In this document: positions 26,725 through 35,414 of the stretch, piece by piece
Layout of the letters: the number at the start of each line of letters is the position of its first letter
Numbering within the stretch: position 1 is the stretch's first letter
From: Pseudomonas quercus
GTDB taxonomy: Bacteria; Pseudomonadota; Gammaproteobacteria; Pseudomonadales; Pseudomonadaceae
Length of the DNA stretch: 64,000 nt
Assembly (NCBI RefSeq): GCF_012033695.1
Contig: NZ_JAAVJI010000015.1
Coordinates: 60,605-124,604, forward strand
Direction: 5' to 3'
Notes under the pieces: model-generated
Database searches by the model: none
What the model was told of the DNA's origin: nothing
The model's input: only the letters and a program-made list of their open reading frames with translations
Program-made: the position numbers and the translations under genes

Positions 26725-27642
26725 GTGGCCCAGGTCAAGCGTATCCGCCGCAATATCAGCGGTATCATTCTGCTAGACAAGCCGCTGGGCTTCACATCCA
26801 ACGCCGCGCTTCAGAAAGTGCGTTGGCTGCTCAATGCCGAGAAGGCCGGGCACACGGGCAGCCTCGATCCCTTGGCAACCGGCGTGCTGCCATTGTGCTT
26901 TGGCGAAGCCACCAAGTTTTCCCAGTACCTGCTCGACTCCGATAAAGGCTACGAGACGGTGATGCAGCTGGGTGTGACCACGACCACTGCCGATGCCGAA
27001 GGCGACGTGCTGCAGGAACGCGAGGTGACGGCCGGTCGTGCCGAGCTCGAAGCGGTGTTACCTGATTTCCGTGGCCCTATCCAGCAGGTTCCGCCCATGT
27101 ACTCGGCCCTCAAGCGAGACGGGCAGCCGCTTTACAAGCTGGCGCGTGCAGGGGAAGTAGTGGAGCGGGAGGCCCGTTCTGTTACTATTGGCAGCCTTGA
27201 GCTTGTGGCGGTAGAAGGTACACGCGCTACGCTGGCAGTGCAGTGCACCAAGGGCACGTATATCCGAACCCTGGTCGAGGACATCGGCGAGCGGCTCGGG
27301 TGTGGTGCCCATGTGGCGCAACTGCGCCGTACCCAGGCGGGCCCGTTCGTGCTGGCACAAACGGTAACGCTTGAAGCATTGGAGCAGGCGCACGCCGAGG
27401 GTGGCAATGAAGCACTGGACCAGTTCCTGCTGCCTGCCGACAGCGGCCTGCAGGATTGGCCCCTGTTGCAGTTCTCGGAGCACAGTGCGTTCTACTGGCT
27501 GCATGGGCAGCCCGTACGTGCCCCCGAAGCCCCGGCATTCGGAATGGTACGGGTACAGGATCATAACGGTCGCTTCATCGGTATCGGCGAAGTGAGCGAA
27601 GACGGGCGCATTGCGCCACGTCGACTGATTCGGTCTGAATGA
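26725..27642 (+). CDS. truB: tRNA pseudouridine(55) synthase TruB
   Basis: 305 residues from a GTG start at 26725; the previous stop is 3 bases upstream. The nucleophile D48 is in HTGSLDPLATGVLP. The motif GILLLDKP is represented by GIILLDKPLGFTSN, and KRDGQPLYKLAR and GTYIRTLVEDIG are present. The C-terminal PUA-like domain follows. It makes pseudouridine 55 in the T-loop of tRNAs. Confidence 0.97.
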   Translation: MAQVKRIRRNISGIILLDKPLGFTSNAALQKVRWLLNAEKAGHTGSLDPLATGVLPLCFGEATKFSQYLLDSDKGYETVMQLGVTTTTADAEGDVLQEREVTAGRAELEAVLPDFRGPIQQVPPMYSALKRDGQPLYKLARAGEVVEREARSVTIGSLELVAVEGTRATLAVQCTKGTYIRTLVEDIGERLGCGAHVAQLRRTQAGPFVLAQTVTLEALEQAHAEGGNEALDQFLLPADSGLQDWPLLQFSEHSAFYWLHGQPVRAPEAPAFGMVRVQDHNGRFIGIGEVSEDGRIAPRRLIRSE

Positions 27643-27752
27643 CCGAACGAGGGTGGCTGTCAATAGGCGCGGTCATTCCTCTTATATAACGACAGGGTTC
27701 ATGCCCTGGCCTATTGGAACCGTTCGCGGTTCCCTGAAATGGAGAACGCCTC

Positions 27753-28022
27753 ATGGCACTCAGCGCTGAAGACAAAGCTCGTATCGTTGGTGAATATCAG
27801 CAAGCCGCCGGTGACACTGGTAGCCCGGAAGTCCAGGTAGCCCTGCTGACCTTCAACATCAACAAGCTGCAGGACCACTTCAAGGCCAACGGCAAAGACC
27901 ACCACTCCCGTCGTGGCCTGATCCGTATGGTTAACCAGCGTCGCAAGCTGCTGGATTACCTGAAGGGCAAGGACGTCACTCGCTACAGCGCCCTGATCGG
28001 TCGCCTGGGCCTGCGTCGCTGA
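27753..28022 (+). CDS. rpsO: Ribosomal protein S15
   Basis: 89 residues with the conserved motif TGSPEVQVALLT, then HHSRRGLIRMVNQRRKLLDY, which binds 16S rRNA helices 20-22. The start has GGAG 9 bases upstream. It precedes pnp by 250 bases, as in E. coli, where S15 represses its own translation through a leader pseudoknot; I did not resolve an equivalent structure here. Confidence 0.98.
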   Translation: MALSAEDKARIVGEYQQAAGDTGSPEVQVALLTFNINKLQDHFKANGKDHHSRRGLIRMVNQRRKLLDYLKGKDVTRYSALIGRLGLRR

Positions 28023-28272
28023 TAGCGGCCTGGCCAGTAGTGTGCACAGGCCATGGCAGGGGTTGCGCTTCATGCGCCGCCTTTGCCGGCACTGTGCGAC
28101 TCAATGAGGTTGGCGGTCTGCTTTCTTCGAGCCTGGTGCTCGCAGGGGCAGGCCCCCAGCCTCAAGTTTTATCTGGACGTGGCACGGGCCGAACCCCGTG
28201 GGCGCCCAAGGATTCGCAGTACAAGCAGCTGCATTGAAGATTTCCCCAAGAGCAAATGGAAGGTAGGAAACC

Positions 28273-30378
28273 GTGAACCCGGTAATCAAGCAATTTCAGT
28301 TCGGTCAATCGACCGTAACCCTCGAGACTGGCCGTATTGCCCGTCAGGCCTCCGGCGCTGTGCTGGTCACCGTCGACAACGACGTTACCGTGCTGGTAAC
28401 CGTAGTGGGCGCCAAGCAGGCCGACCCAGGCAAGGGCTTCTTCCCTCTGTCTGTTCACTACCAGGAAAAGACCTACGCTGCTGGCAAGATCCCTGGTGGT
28501 TTCTTCAAGCGTGAAGGCCGCCCTTCCGAGAAGGAAACCCTGACCTCGCGCCTGATCGATCGCCCGATCCGCCCGCTGTTCCCTGAAGGGTTCATGAACG
28601 AAGTTCAGGTGGTGTGCACCGTTGTGTCCACCAGCAAGAAAACCGATCCGGACATCGCGGCGATGATCGGTACCTCGGCCGCCCTGGCCATTTCCGGCAT
28701 TCCGTTCGACGGCCCGATCGGTGCTGCGCGCGTAGCCTTCCATGAAAGCACCGGCTACCTGCTCAACCCTACGTACGAGCAACTGGCAGCGTCCAGCTTG
28801 GACATGGTTGTGGCCGGTACGTCGGACGCCGTGCTCATGGTTGAGTCCGAAGCCAAAGAGCTGACTGAAGACCAGATGCTGGGCGCTGTACTGTTCGCCC
28901 ACGACGAATTCCAGTCGGTGATCACTGCTGTGAAGGAACTGGCTGCCGAAGCGGCCAAGCCAACCTGGAACTGGGCTGCCAAGGCGCAGAATACCGAGCT
29001 GTTGAACGCCATTCGTGGTGAGTTCGGTGCCGCGGTATCCGACGCCTATACCATTACCGTCAAGGCCGACCGCTATGCGCGCCTGGGCGAGTTGCGTGAC
29101 CAGGTGGTTGCCAAGTTCTCCGGCGAAGAAGGCCAGCCGTCTTCGGCTGAAGTGAAGGAAGTGTTCGGCGAAATCGAATACCGCACCGTTCGCGAAAACA
29201 TCGTCAACGGCAAGCCGCGTATCGATGGCCGTGACACCAAGACCGTTCGCCCGCTGAATATCGAAGTGGGCGTGCTGCCAAAAACCCACGGTTCGGCATT
29301 GTTCACCCGGGGTGAAACCCAGGCGCTGGTGGTTGCAACCCTGGGTACTGCCCGTGATGCACAGCTGCTGGATACCCTGGAAGGCGAGAAGAAAGACCCC
29401 TTCATGCTGCACTACAACTTCCCACCGTTCTCGGTAGGTGAGTGTGGCCGCATGGGTGGTGCAGGCCGTCGTGAAATCGGCCACGGCCGCCTGGCGCGCC
29501 GTTCGGTTCAAGCCATGCTGCCGGCTGCCGACGTGTTCCCTTACACCATTCGCGTGGTGTCGGAAATCACCGAGTCCAACGGCTCCAGCTCCATGGCTTC
29601 GGTGTGTGGCGCTTCTCTGGCCCTGATGGACGCCGGTGTTCCCATGAAGGCACCGGTGGCCGGTATCGCCATGGGCCTGGTGAAAGAGGGCGAGAAGTTC
29701 GCCATCCTCACCGACATCCTGGGTGACGAAGACCACCTGGGCGACATGGACTTCAAGGTTGCCGGTACCGCCAAGGGTGTGACCGCGCTGCAGATGGACA
29801 TCAAGATCAACGGCATCACCGAAGAGATCATGGAAATCGCCCTGGGCCAGGCCCTGGAAGCGCGCCTGAATATCCTCGGCCAGATGAACCAGATCATCGG
29901 TACTTCGCGTACCGAGCTGTCGGCCAACGCACCGACCATGATCGCCATGAAGATCGACACCGACAAGATCCGTGACGTGATCGGTAAAGGCGGCGCGACC
30001 ATTCGTGCCATCTGCGAAGAGACCAAGGCGTCCATCGATATCGAAGACGACGGCTCTATCAAGATCTTCGGCGAAAGCAAGGAAGCAGCAGAAGCGGCTC
30101 GTCAGCGCGTACTGGGTATCACTGCAGAAGCCGAGATCGGCAAGATCTACGTGGGCAAGGTTGAGCGCATCGTAGACTTCGGTGCTTTCGTGAACATCCT
30201 GCCGGGCAAAGACGGCCTGGTGCACATCTCCATGCTCAGCGACTCGCGCGTTGAAAAGGTGACCGATGTGCTGAAAGAAGGTCAGGAAGTAAAAGTACTG
30301 GTTATGGACGTGGACAACCGCGGCCGTATCAAGCTGTCGATCAAAGATGTACCTGCTGCTGAAGCTTCCGGCGTTTAA
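28273..30378 (+). CDS. pnp: Polyribonucleotide nucleotidyltransferase (PNPase)
   Basis: 701 residues from a GTG at 28273 (GGTAGG upstream). Two RNase PH domains are separated by a helical domain; the second carries the catalytic region near SDILGDEDHLGDMDFKVAG (read here as TDILGDEDHLGDMD). KH domain at about 555-615 with GKGGATIRAI, S1 domain at about 622-690. It is a phosphorolytic 3'-5' exonuclease of the degradosome. The 250-base spacer before it holds small hairpins (for example CACGGG 28183-28188 with CCCGTG 28195-28200) that could be the RNase III processing site used in pnp autocontrol; this is inference. Confidence 0.98.
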   Translation: MNPVIKQFQFGQSTVTLETGRIARQASGAVLVTVDNDVTVLVTVVGAKQADPGKGFFPLSVHYQEKTYAAGKIPGGFFKREGRPSEKETLTSRLIDRPIRPLFPEGFMNEVQVVCTVVSTSKKTDPDIAAMIGTSAALAISGIPFDGPIGAARVAFHESTGYLLNPTYEQLAASSLDMVVAGTSDAVLMVESEAKELTEDQMLGAVLFAHDEFQSVITAVKELAAEAAKPTWNWAAKAQNTELLNAIRGEFGAAVSDAYTITVKADRYARLGELRDQVVAKFSGEEGQPSSAEVKEVFGEIEYRTVRENIVNGKPRIDGRDTKTVRPLNIEVGVLPKTHGSALFTRGETQALVVATLGTARDAQLLDTLEGEKKDPFMLHYNFPPFSVGECGRMGGAGRREIGHGRLARRSVQAMLPAADVFPYTIRVVSEITESNGSSSMASVCGASLALMDAGVPMKAPVAGIAMGLVKEGEKFAILTDILGDEDHLGDMDFKVAGTAKGVTALQMDIKINGITEEIMEIALGQALEARLNILGQMNQIIGTSRTELSANAPTMIAMKIDTDKIRDVIGKGGATIRAICEETKASIDIEDDGSIKIFGESKEAAEAARQRVLGITAEAEIGKIYVGKVERIVDFGAFVNILPGKDGLVHISMLSDSRVEKVTDVLKEGQEVKVLVMDVDNRGRIKLSIKDVPAAEASGV

Positions 30379-30405
30379 TTTGCGTTAAAAGCTGGTTTGA
30401 AGAAG

Positions 30406-30431
30406 AGCCCCGCCTTGGCGGGGCTTTTTTT
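30406..30431 (+). terminator. pnp operon terminator
   Basis: AGCCCCGCC (30406-30414) and GGCGGGGCT (30417-30425) with seven T. It closes the rimP-pnp operon. Confidence 0.93.
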
Positions 30432-30582
30432 ATGCAAAAAAAAGTTATACCGGTGGAAAGGCGATTCATGTCCCTGCAACTTGCACGCAAATTTTCACAC
30501 CGGATTGCAGGATGCACGATGGCCTTTAGCAGCCCTTTACGCTAACTGCTTGATTTTAATGGATTATAGGCCAAGCGAGACG

Positions 30583-30599
30583 TTGGCACGGGTGCTGCA
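30583..30599 (+). promoter_or_regulatory. Sigma-54 (RpoN) promoter of the BON-domain gene
   Basis: TTGGCACGGGTGCTGCA has GG and GC exactly 10 bases apart and matches the -24/-12 consensus TGGCAC-N5-TTGCA except for one base. It lies 63 bases upstream of the ATG at 30662. The 150 bases upstream include an A/T-rich stretch that could bend or bind IHF. I could not name the activator. Confidence 0.75.
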
Positions 30600-30661
30600 A
30601 CAGTACTGTCACTCAGTGGCCAACAGGCTACGGGATTCCCAAAAGAACAGGAGTGTCTCCC

Positions 30662-31009
30662 ATGAAAAAACTCGCTATCGCTGCTGCCGCTGCTTCCGTA
30701 CTGGCCATGGGCCTGACCAACGCCGCCTTCGCCCAGACCACTCAAGCCCCTATGACGCTGGCCGCTGGCGAAGTAGAGCATGCTAAAGAAGCCACTTCCG
30801 ACACCTGGATCACCACCAAGGTCAAATCTGACCTGGTTACCGAAAAAGGCATTCCAGGCACCGACATCAAAGTCGAAACCAACAAGGGCGTTGTTTCCCT
30901 GTCGTCCACTGTTGCGCTGAGCGAAGCTCAGAAAAACACCGCCGTAGCGATCACCAAAAAGATCAAAGGCGTGCACGCTGTTTCGGCTGATGGCCTGAAA
31001 ACCAACTGA
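30662..31009 (+). CDS. Periplasmic BON-domain protein (OsmY-like)
   Basis: 115 residues from the ATG at 30662, with AGGAG 9 bases upstream. A Sec signal peptide ends at AAFA before QTTQAP. The remaining about 90 residues hold a single BON domain (ITTKVKSDLVTEKGIPGTDI through KKIKGVHAVSADGLKTN), a fold that binds phospholipid surfaces and is found in OsmY and Kbp. The function in Pseudomonas is unclear; a role in envelope stress is inferred from the family. It is monocistronic between two strong terminators and preceded by a sigma-54 site. Confidence 0.9.
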   Translation: MKKLAIAAAAASVLAMGLTNAAFAQTTQAPMTLAAGEVEHAKEATSDTWITTKVKSDLVTEKGIPGTDIKVETNKGVVSLSSTVALSEAQKNTAVAITKKIKGVHAVSADGLKTN

Positions 31010-31027
31010 GTTAACTCACTCGGTTGT

Positions 31028-31062
31028 GAAGAACCCCCGCCCCGTGCGGGGGTTCTTGTTTT
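31028..31062 (+). terminator. Terminator of the BON-domain gene
   Basis: AAGAACCCCCGC and GCGGGGGTTCTT form a 12-bp stem followed by a T-rich tail; it also separates the convergent DUF748 gene. Confidence 0.9.
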
Positions 31063-31136
31063 CATAAGGCTTGATGTCTTAGGAACAGCCTCAGCCAAGG
31101 GCGCAGGTCAGGAACCGAATACACCTGAAAGCCGCC

Positions 31137-34034
31137 TCAAGGCGCTACATCCAAGTGCAGCAAGCTGGTCACGCTTCCATTTGGCCCTGGTGATTCAAGC
31201 CGAGCATCAATCAGGTAGATGCGTTCATCCGCCAATTTGCCTTGGCTCACCAAAAAGTCCTTGATGCTCGCAGCGCGTGACTGGCCCAAAGTGCGGAGAA
31301 GGGCGTTACTGTCACGCCATGAATCGATCACGGCTGCCTGAAGTTTCTCACGCCGGGCATCGGCGGCCAGGCGTTGCCAGTCAGCAGGCGGTTGCTGTTT
31401 GAGGCGAGTACGGTAAATCCCTTCCAGCAATGCAGGTTTTTCGGCATCAGGTACGGTGACCTGCGAGGCCTGGGCCGGCACTTTGTCACCCCTGCGCTGA
31501 AGTACTTTGTACCATATGGCTTGGTATTCTCGTTCCAGGCGCTGGGCGGCAATCAGCGGCCCGTCGCTTTCGGCTGCGCTGGCCCCTTCCACTTCAAGCC
31601 GTAACTCCGGCTTCTGATTCAGCGCACTGGCTACTTTCAGCAGGTCTGCCTGCGCCTGGGCATCCAGGTCACTGCTACCTGCCGCGAAGGTGATGGTGCC
31701 CAGGTCTTCGGTGTTGCCGCCCTGTACCAGGTTGCCTAGCAGCTTGAAGGGTGCCTGGGCAGTGCGCAGCAGCAGGTTACGCAAGGTTTGCCACACTACA
31801 GGCATTACGCTGAACTGCGGGTTGTTCAAATCACCGGCCACCGGCAGCGCAATCGAAATGCGGCCATGGGTGTCTTTGAGCAGGGCAATGGCCAGCTTGA
31901 TGGGCAGGTTCACTGCATCCGGGCTGTTTACCTTGTCGCCCAGCTCCAGTTGCTCGACCACCACCTTGTTGTCCGCTTTCAGTTGGCCCTTGGTGATCTG
32001 ATAGTGCAGGTCCAGGTCCAGGCGGCCTTTGCGGATGCGGTAACCGGCAAACTTGCCGGAGTAGGGCGTCAACGTGGTCAACTCCACCCGTTGAAAGTGA
32101 GTGGCAATGTCCAGGCTGCTCATGGGGTCGAACGGAATGAGGCTGCCTTCGATGGTTACAGGGGCATAGCGGTCCACGCGCCCTTTTACATCCACCTTCG
32201 CTGCCAGGGGCTTTTGGTTGTCCAGGGTGCCTATGGTGCCGGTGAGCTGTTGAATGGCTGTACCGAAGTTGGGGGTCAGGCTGAAATCAGCGAAGTTGGC
32301 CGAGCCGTCTGTAAAGGCAATGGCACCGATACGAATAGGCAACGGTGGGCTTTTCTCAGGCGCAGCAGGCGCTGCCTGGGCCGGTGCTGTCTGAGGCTGG
32401 GGCACTAACAGGTCATCGATATTGGTGCTGCGGTCCTCATTGATCATGAAACGCGCATAGGGCTGCGTCAGGGTCACCTTGTCGATGTTCAACCCTTCGT
32501 TATGACGATAACGGATGCCATCCAGGCCCAGTGTTGCCCATCGCACGAAGTCACGGGACTTGAGGGTGTCCAGGGTGTGCAGCTGGTTGACCTGAGCTTT
32601 ACCCTCGACTGAGAACGCCAAGGGCGCTGTGCTGGCCAATGCGACAGCCAGATCGCTGTCCAGCATGCCGCTGCGCAGCTCCAGGCGAATAAAGGGCGTG
32701 ATATACGGCTGGGCAATACGCAGGTCGATGTCGCGCGTGGTAACGGCCAAGTGAGCGGTCACTGGGCTGAGGTTTACCTCGCCTTTGGCCTGCAGCCTGC
32801 CCTGGCGGCCTATCCCGCTGTCCAGCTCCAACTGGAAAGGCTTGGCATTGAGTGTGTCGTAACCGGCCAGGTGAACGTTCAGCGGGGCCAGGTCCAGGCT
32901 GACAGGCTCAGGGCCGGCCTTGTCGGCCAAGTGCACCTTGGCATCGCTCAGGCGCGCGTCGGCTACCTTCACGCTCCATGGCTGGGCCGCTTGTTCCGGC
33001 GAAGGCGATGGGGAGGGCGCTGGCTCGCTGGAAGGGGAGGCGAACAACTGCTGCCAATCCAGCTGGCCGTCGGCGTTGCGCGTGGCCCAGGTTTCCAGTT
33101 GGCGCACGGCAACCTTGCCCACCGTCACCTGCCGCTTGGCCAGGTCCAGTGCGGTATCACTGACCTCAAGCCCCTCCAACTGCACCAAGGGCCGCCCATC
33201 CATGGCCGTCATGGCAAACGGCGAAAGGCGGACCGTCGCGTTGGTTACCTTGACCTGTGCCGTCTTGGACAGGTCGAGGGTGTAATCCAGCGTGGCGCTT
33301 GCCTTGCCACGCTCGAGCTTGAGGGGTGCAGCAACCTGCACATAGGGCCACCAGGTCTGCAGAGGCGCATTCTGAAGGGTCAGGTGGCCCTGAGAAGTAA
33401 ACGGGAACAGCGAGAAACGACCGGACCAGGCCACGTCGCCTACCAAAGGGCCACGCGCAGACAATTCCATTTCTGCATCACCCTTGGGCAAGGTGGTGAG
33501 ATGGCGCAACTGGAAGTCCAGGGCATCGTAGGTGAACTCCACCGGCGCCTTGCCACGCGCATCACGAAAATGCACGAAGCCGTCGCTTAGGGTGAGCTGG
33601 TCAATGGTGACAGGGAATGGTGTCGCATCGGGGTCGGCCGGTGCCTGCGGCGTGGGTGACGGCTTGAACAGTTCACCGAGGTTGAGCGTACCTTTAGGTG
33701 AAATCAGCACCTGTACCTTGGGCTGTGCGAGGTCCAGGCGAGCCAGGTGGACCTGCCGGCGCCATAGGCTATCCACTTGCAGGTTGGCTGCCAGGTGCTC
33801 GAAGCCCAGCTGTTCCGAACCGGGCGCGCCGATGTGCAGGCCGAAGATTTCCAGTTCAAAGGTAAACGGGTTGAACCGGATCTGGTCCAGCCGTGCCGGT
33901 ACTGCTGCCAGCTTGGTCAACTGGTCGTTGGCAATACGCAGCGCCACGACAGGGGCTATCCAGAACCCTACCAGCGCATAAAGGCCGACAGCGATCGACA
34001 CGCCGGCCCCGACGCGTATCAGTTTGTTGGGCAT
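31137..34034 (-). CDS. Large DUF748 / AsmA-like envelope protein
   Basis: 965 residues with one N-terminal membrane helix (about 8-30) and a long periplasmic part made of repeated beta-strand segments. The DUF748 pattern starts at NPFTFELEIFGLHIG and continues with LARLDLAQPKVQVLISPKG. AsmA/DUF748 relatives form long hydrophobic grooves that bridge inner and outer membranes and carry phospholipids. Near residue 750-830 the segment GTITFAAGSSDLDAQAQADL resembles OmpA C-terminal domains, suggesting contact with peptidoglycan. The exact substrate is unknown. It is single-gene, convergent with the BON gene. Confidence 0.85.
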   Translation of the reverse strand: MPNKLIRVGAGVSIAVGLYALVGFWIAPVVALRIANDQLTKLAAVPARLDQIRFNPFTFELEIFGLHIGAPGSEQLGFEHLAANLQVDSLWRRQVHLARLDLAQPKVQVLISPKGTLNLGELFKPSPTPQAPADPDATPFPVTIDQLTLSDGFVHFRDARGKAPVEFTYDALDFQLRHLTTLPKGDAEMELSARGPLVGDVAWSGRFSLFPFTSQGHLTLQNAPLQTWWPYVQVAAPLKLERGKASATLDYTLDLSKTAQVKVTNATVRLSPFAMTAMDGRPLVQLEGLEVSDTALDLAKRQVTVGKVAVRQLETWATRNADGQLDWQQLFASPSSEPAPSPSPSPEQAAQPWSVKVADARLSDAKVHLADKAGPEPVSLDLAPLNVHLAGYDTLNAKPFQLELDSGIGRQGRLQAKGEVNLSPVTAHLAVTTRDIDLRIAQPYITPFIRLELRSGMLDSDLAVALASTAPLAFSVEGKAQVNQLHTLDTLKSRDFVRWATLGLDGIRYRHNEGLNIDKVTLTQPYARFMINEDRSTNIDDLLVPQPQTAPAQAAPAAPEKSPPLPIRIGAIAFTDGSANFADFSLTPNFGTAIQQLTGTIGTLDNQKPLAAKVDVKGRVDRYAPVTIEGSLIPFDPMSSLDIATHFQRVELTTLTPYSGKFAGYRIRKGRLDLDLHYQITKGQLKADNKVVVEQLELGDKVNSPDAVNLPIKLAIALLKDTHGRISIALPVAGDLNNPQFSVMPVVWQTLRNLLLRTAQAPFKLLGNLVQGGNTEDLGTITFAAGSSDLDAQAQADLLKVASALNQKPELRLEVEGASAAESDGPLIAAQRLEREYQAIWYKVLQRRGDKVPAQASQVTVPDAEKPALLEGIYRTRLKQQPPADWQRLAADARREKLQAAVIDSWRDSNALLRTLGQSRAASIKDFLVSQGKLADERIYLIDARLESPGPNGSVTSLLHLDVAP

Positions 34035-34090
34035 GTCGGCTTCGCTTATTCAGTGAAAGGTGCGTTTGAGCCTGATAACGGTAACAGGGT

Positions 34091-34112
34091 TCCCGGCTTG
34101 CACAAGCCGGGA
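34091..34112. other. Hairpin between thiolase and DUF748 genes
   Basis: TCCCGGCTTG (34091-34100) and CAAGCCGGGA (34103-34112) pair perfectly around a 2-base loop. It follows the thiolase stop on the minus strand and has no T-run; a weak terminator or mRNA end is likely. Confidence 0.55.
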
Positions 34113-34120
34113 GGTTGCCT

Positions 34121-35302
34121 TTAGGGGCGCTCGATCGCCAACGCGACGCCTTGGCCCCCGCCAATGCACAACGTGGCTAAGCCTTTTTTTACATCGCGGT
34201 GAATCATTTCATACAACAAGGTCACCAGCACGCGGCAGCCTGACGCGCCAATAGGGTGCCCTAGCGCGATAGCACCGCCGTTCACATTTACCTTGTCCAT
34301 GTCCCAGCCCAGTTCGCGGGACACCGCCAGGGCCTGTGCCGCAAAGGCCTCGTTGGCCTCGAACAGGTCAACGTCTTCCAGTGCCCAGCCTGCCTTTTCA
34401 AGGCAGCGGCGGGTGGCACTGACCGGGCCAATACCCATGATCGCCGGGTCTACCCCCGCGTTGGCATACCCGGCAATACGCGCCAGCACCGGCAGGCCCA
34501 GCTCAGTGGCCTTGTCGGCGCTCATCAGTATGACGGCAGCGGCGCCGTCGTTGAGCGAAGAGGCATTACCCGCGGTCACGGTGCCGTCTTTCTTGAACGC
34601 AGGCTTGAGCTTGGCCAGGGCCTCTGCAGTCGTCCCGGCTCGTGGCGACTCGTCATCGATCACCTGCACCGGGTCGCCCTTTCGCTGAGGAATGCTCACC
34701 GGCGTGATTTCATTCTGGAAACGCCTGGTTTCGATAGCGGCTGCTGCTTTGCGTTGGGAGGCGGCGGCGTAGGCATCCTGGTCTTCCCGGCTGATGCTGT
34801 ATTTGTCGACCAGGTTTTCGGCAGTGATGCCCATGTGGTAATCGTTGAAGGCGTCCCACAAACCATCGCTGATCAGCGTGTCCACCAGGGTCGCATGGCC
34901 CATGCGCAAACCCGTGCGTGCACCGGGCATGACATAGTTGGCCAGGCTCATGCTCTCCTGGCCGCCGGCAATAATCACGTCGGCATCGCCGCAACGAATG
35001 GCCTGGGTAGCCAAGTGCAGGGCTTTGAGGCCGGAGCCACAGACCTTGTTGAGGGTCATCGCAGGAACGGCGACGGGCAGGCCGGCCTTGAGCGCGGCCT
35101 GCCGGGCAGGGTTCTGGCCTGCACCTGCAGTCAGCACCTGGCCAAGGATGACTTCGTCCACCTGCTCAGGGGGCAGCCCGGTGTCCGCCAGCAGCCGGCG
35201 GATCACGGTAGCGCCCAATTCAACGGCCGGAATGGCAGACAGCGCACCCTGGAAACTGCCAACCGGGGTGCGAGTGGCGGCGACGATAACGACCTCTTTC
35301 AT
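34121..35302 (-). CDS. Acetyl-CoA C-acetyltransferase (thiolase)
   Basis: 393 residues, the usual length of a biosynthetic thiolase. The acyl-carrying Cys is C88 in NKVCGSGLKALH. The base pair is H349 in ALGHPIGASG and C379 in CIGGGQG. NEAFAAQ is also intact. It condenses two acetyl-CoA to acetoacetyl-CoA or runs the reverse thiolysis; the sequence alone does not separate acetoacetyl-CoA from longer substrates. No fatty acid or PHB genes are adjacent. It sits alone between DUF748 and pgi. Confidence 0.93.
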   Translation of the reverse strand: MKEVVIVAATRTPVGSFQGALSAIPAVELGATVIRRLLADTGLPPEQVDEVILGQVLTAGAGQNPARQAALKAGLPVAVPAMTLNKVCGSGLKALHLATQAIRCGDADVIIAGGQESMSLANYVMPGARTGLRMGHATLVDTLISDGLWDAFNDYHMGITAENLVDKYSISREDQDAYAAASQRKAAAAIETRRFQNEITPVSIPQRKGDPVQVIDDESPRAGTTAEALAKLKPAFKKDGTVTAGNASSLNDGAAAVILMSADKATELGLPVLARIAGYANAGVDPAIMGIGPVSATRRCLEKAGWALEDVDLFEANEAFAAQALAVSRELGWDMDKVNVNGGAIALGHPIGASGCRVLVTLLYEMIHRDVKKGLATLCIGGGQGVALAIERP

Positions 35303-35349
35303 GGGTGTGTGCCCTCATTGTTATTCATGTATGCCGTAGCTTAACGGAC

Positions 35350-35373
35350 TGCGCTCGCCAGGTGGCGAGCGCA
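35350..35373. other. Perfect hairpin between pgi and the thiolase gene
   Basis: TGCGCTCGCC (35350-35359) and GGCGAGCGCA (35364-35373) around AGGT. It lies 40 bases after the pgi stop on the minus strand and lacks a T-tract. Confidence 0.55.
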
Positions 35374-35414
35374 GGTTCCATCGGTGCAAGCGGCCAGGTC
35401 GCCAGGTGGTGCAG

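Noticed and set aside
28162..30225. Long minus-strand frame opposite pnp
   Set aside because: Same reason: shadow of a highly expressed G+C-rich gene.
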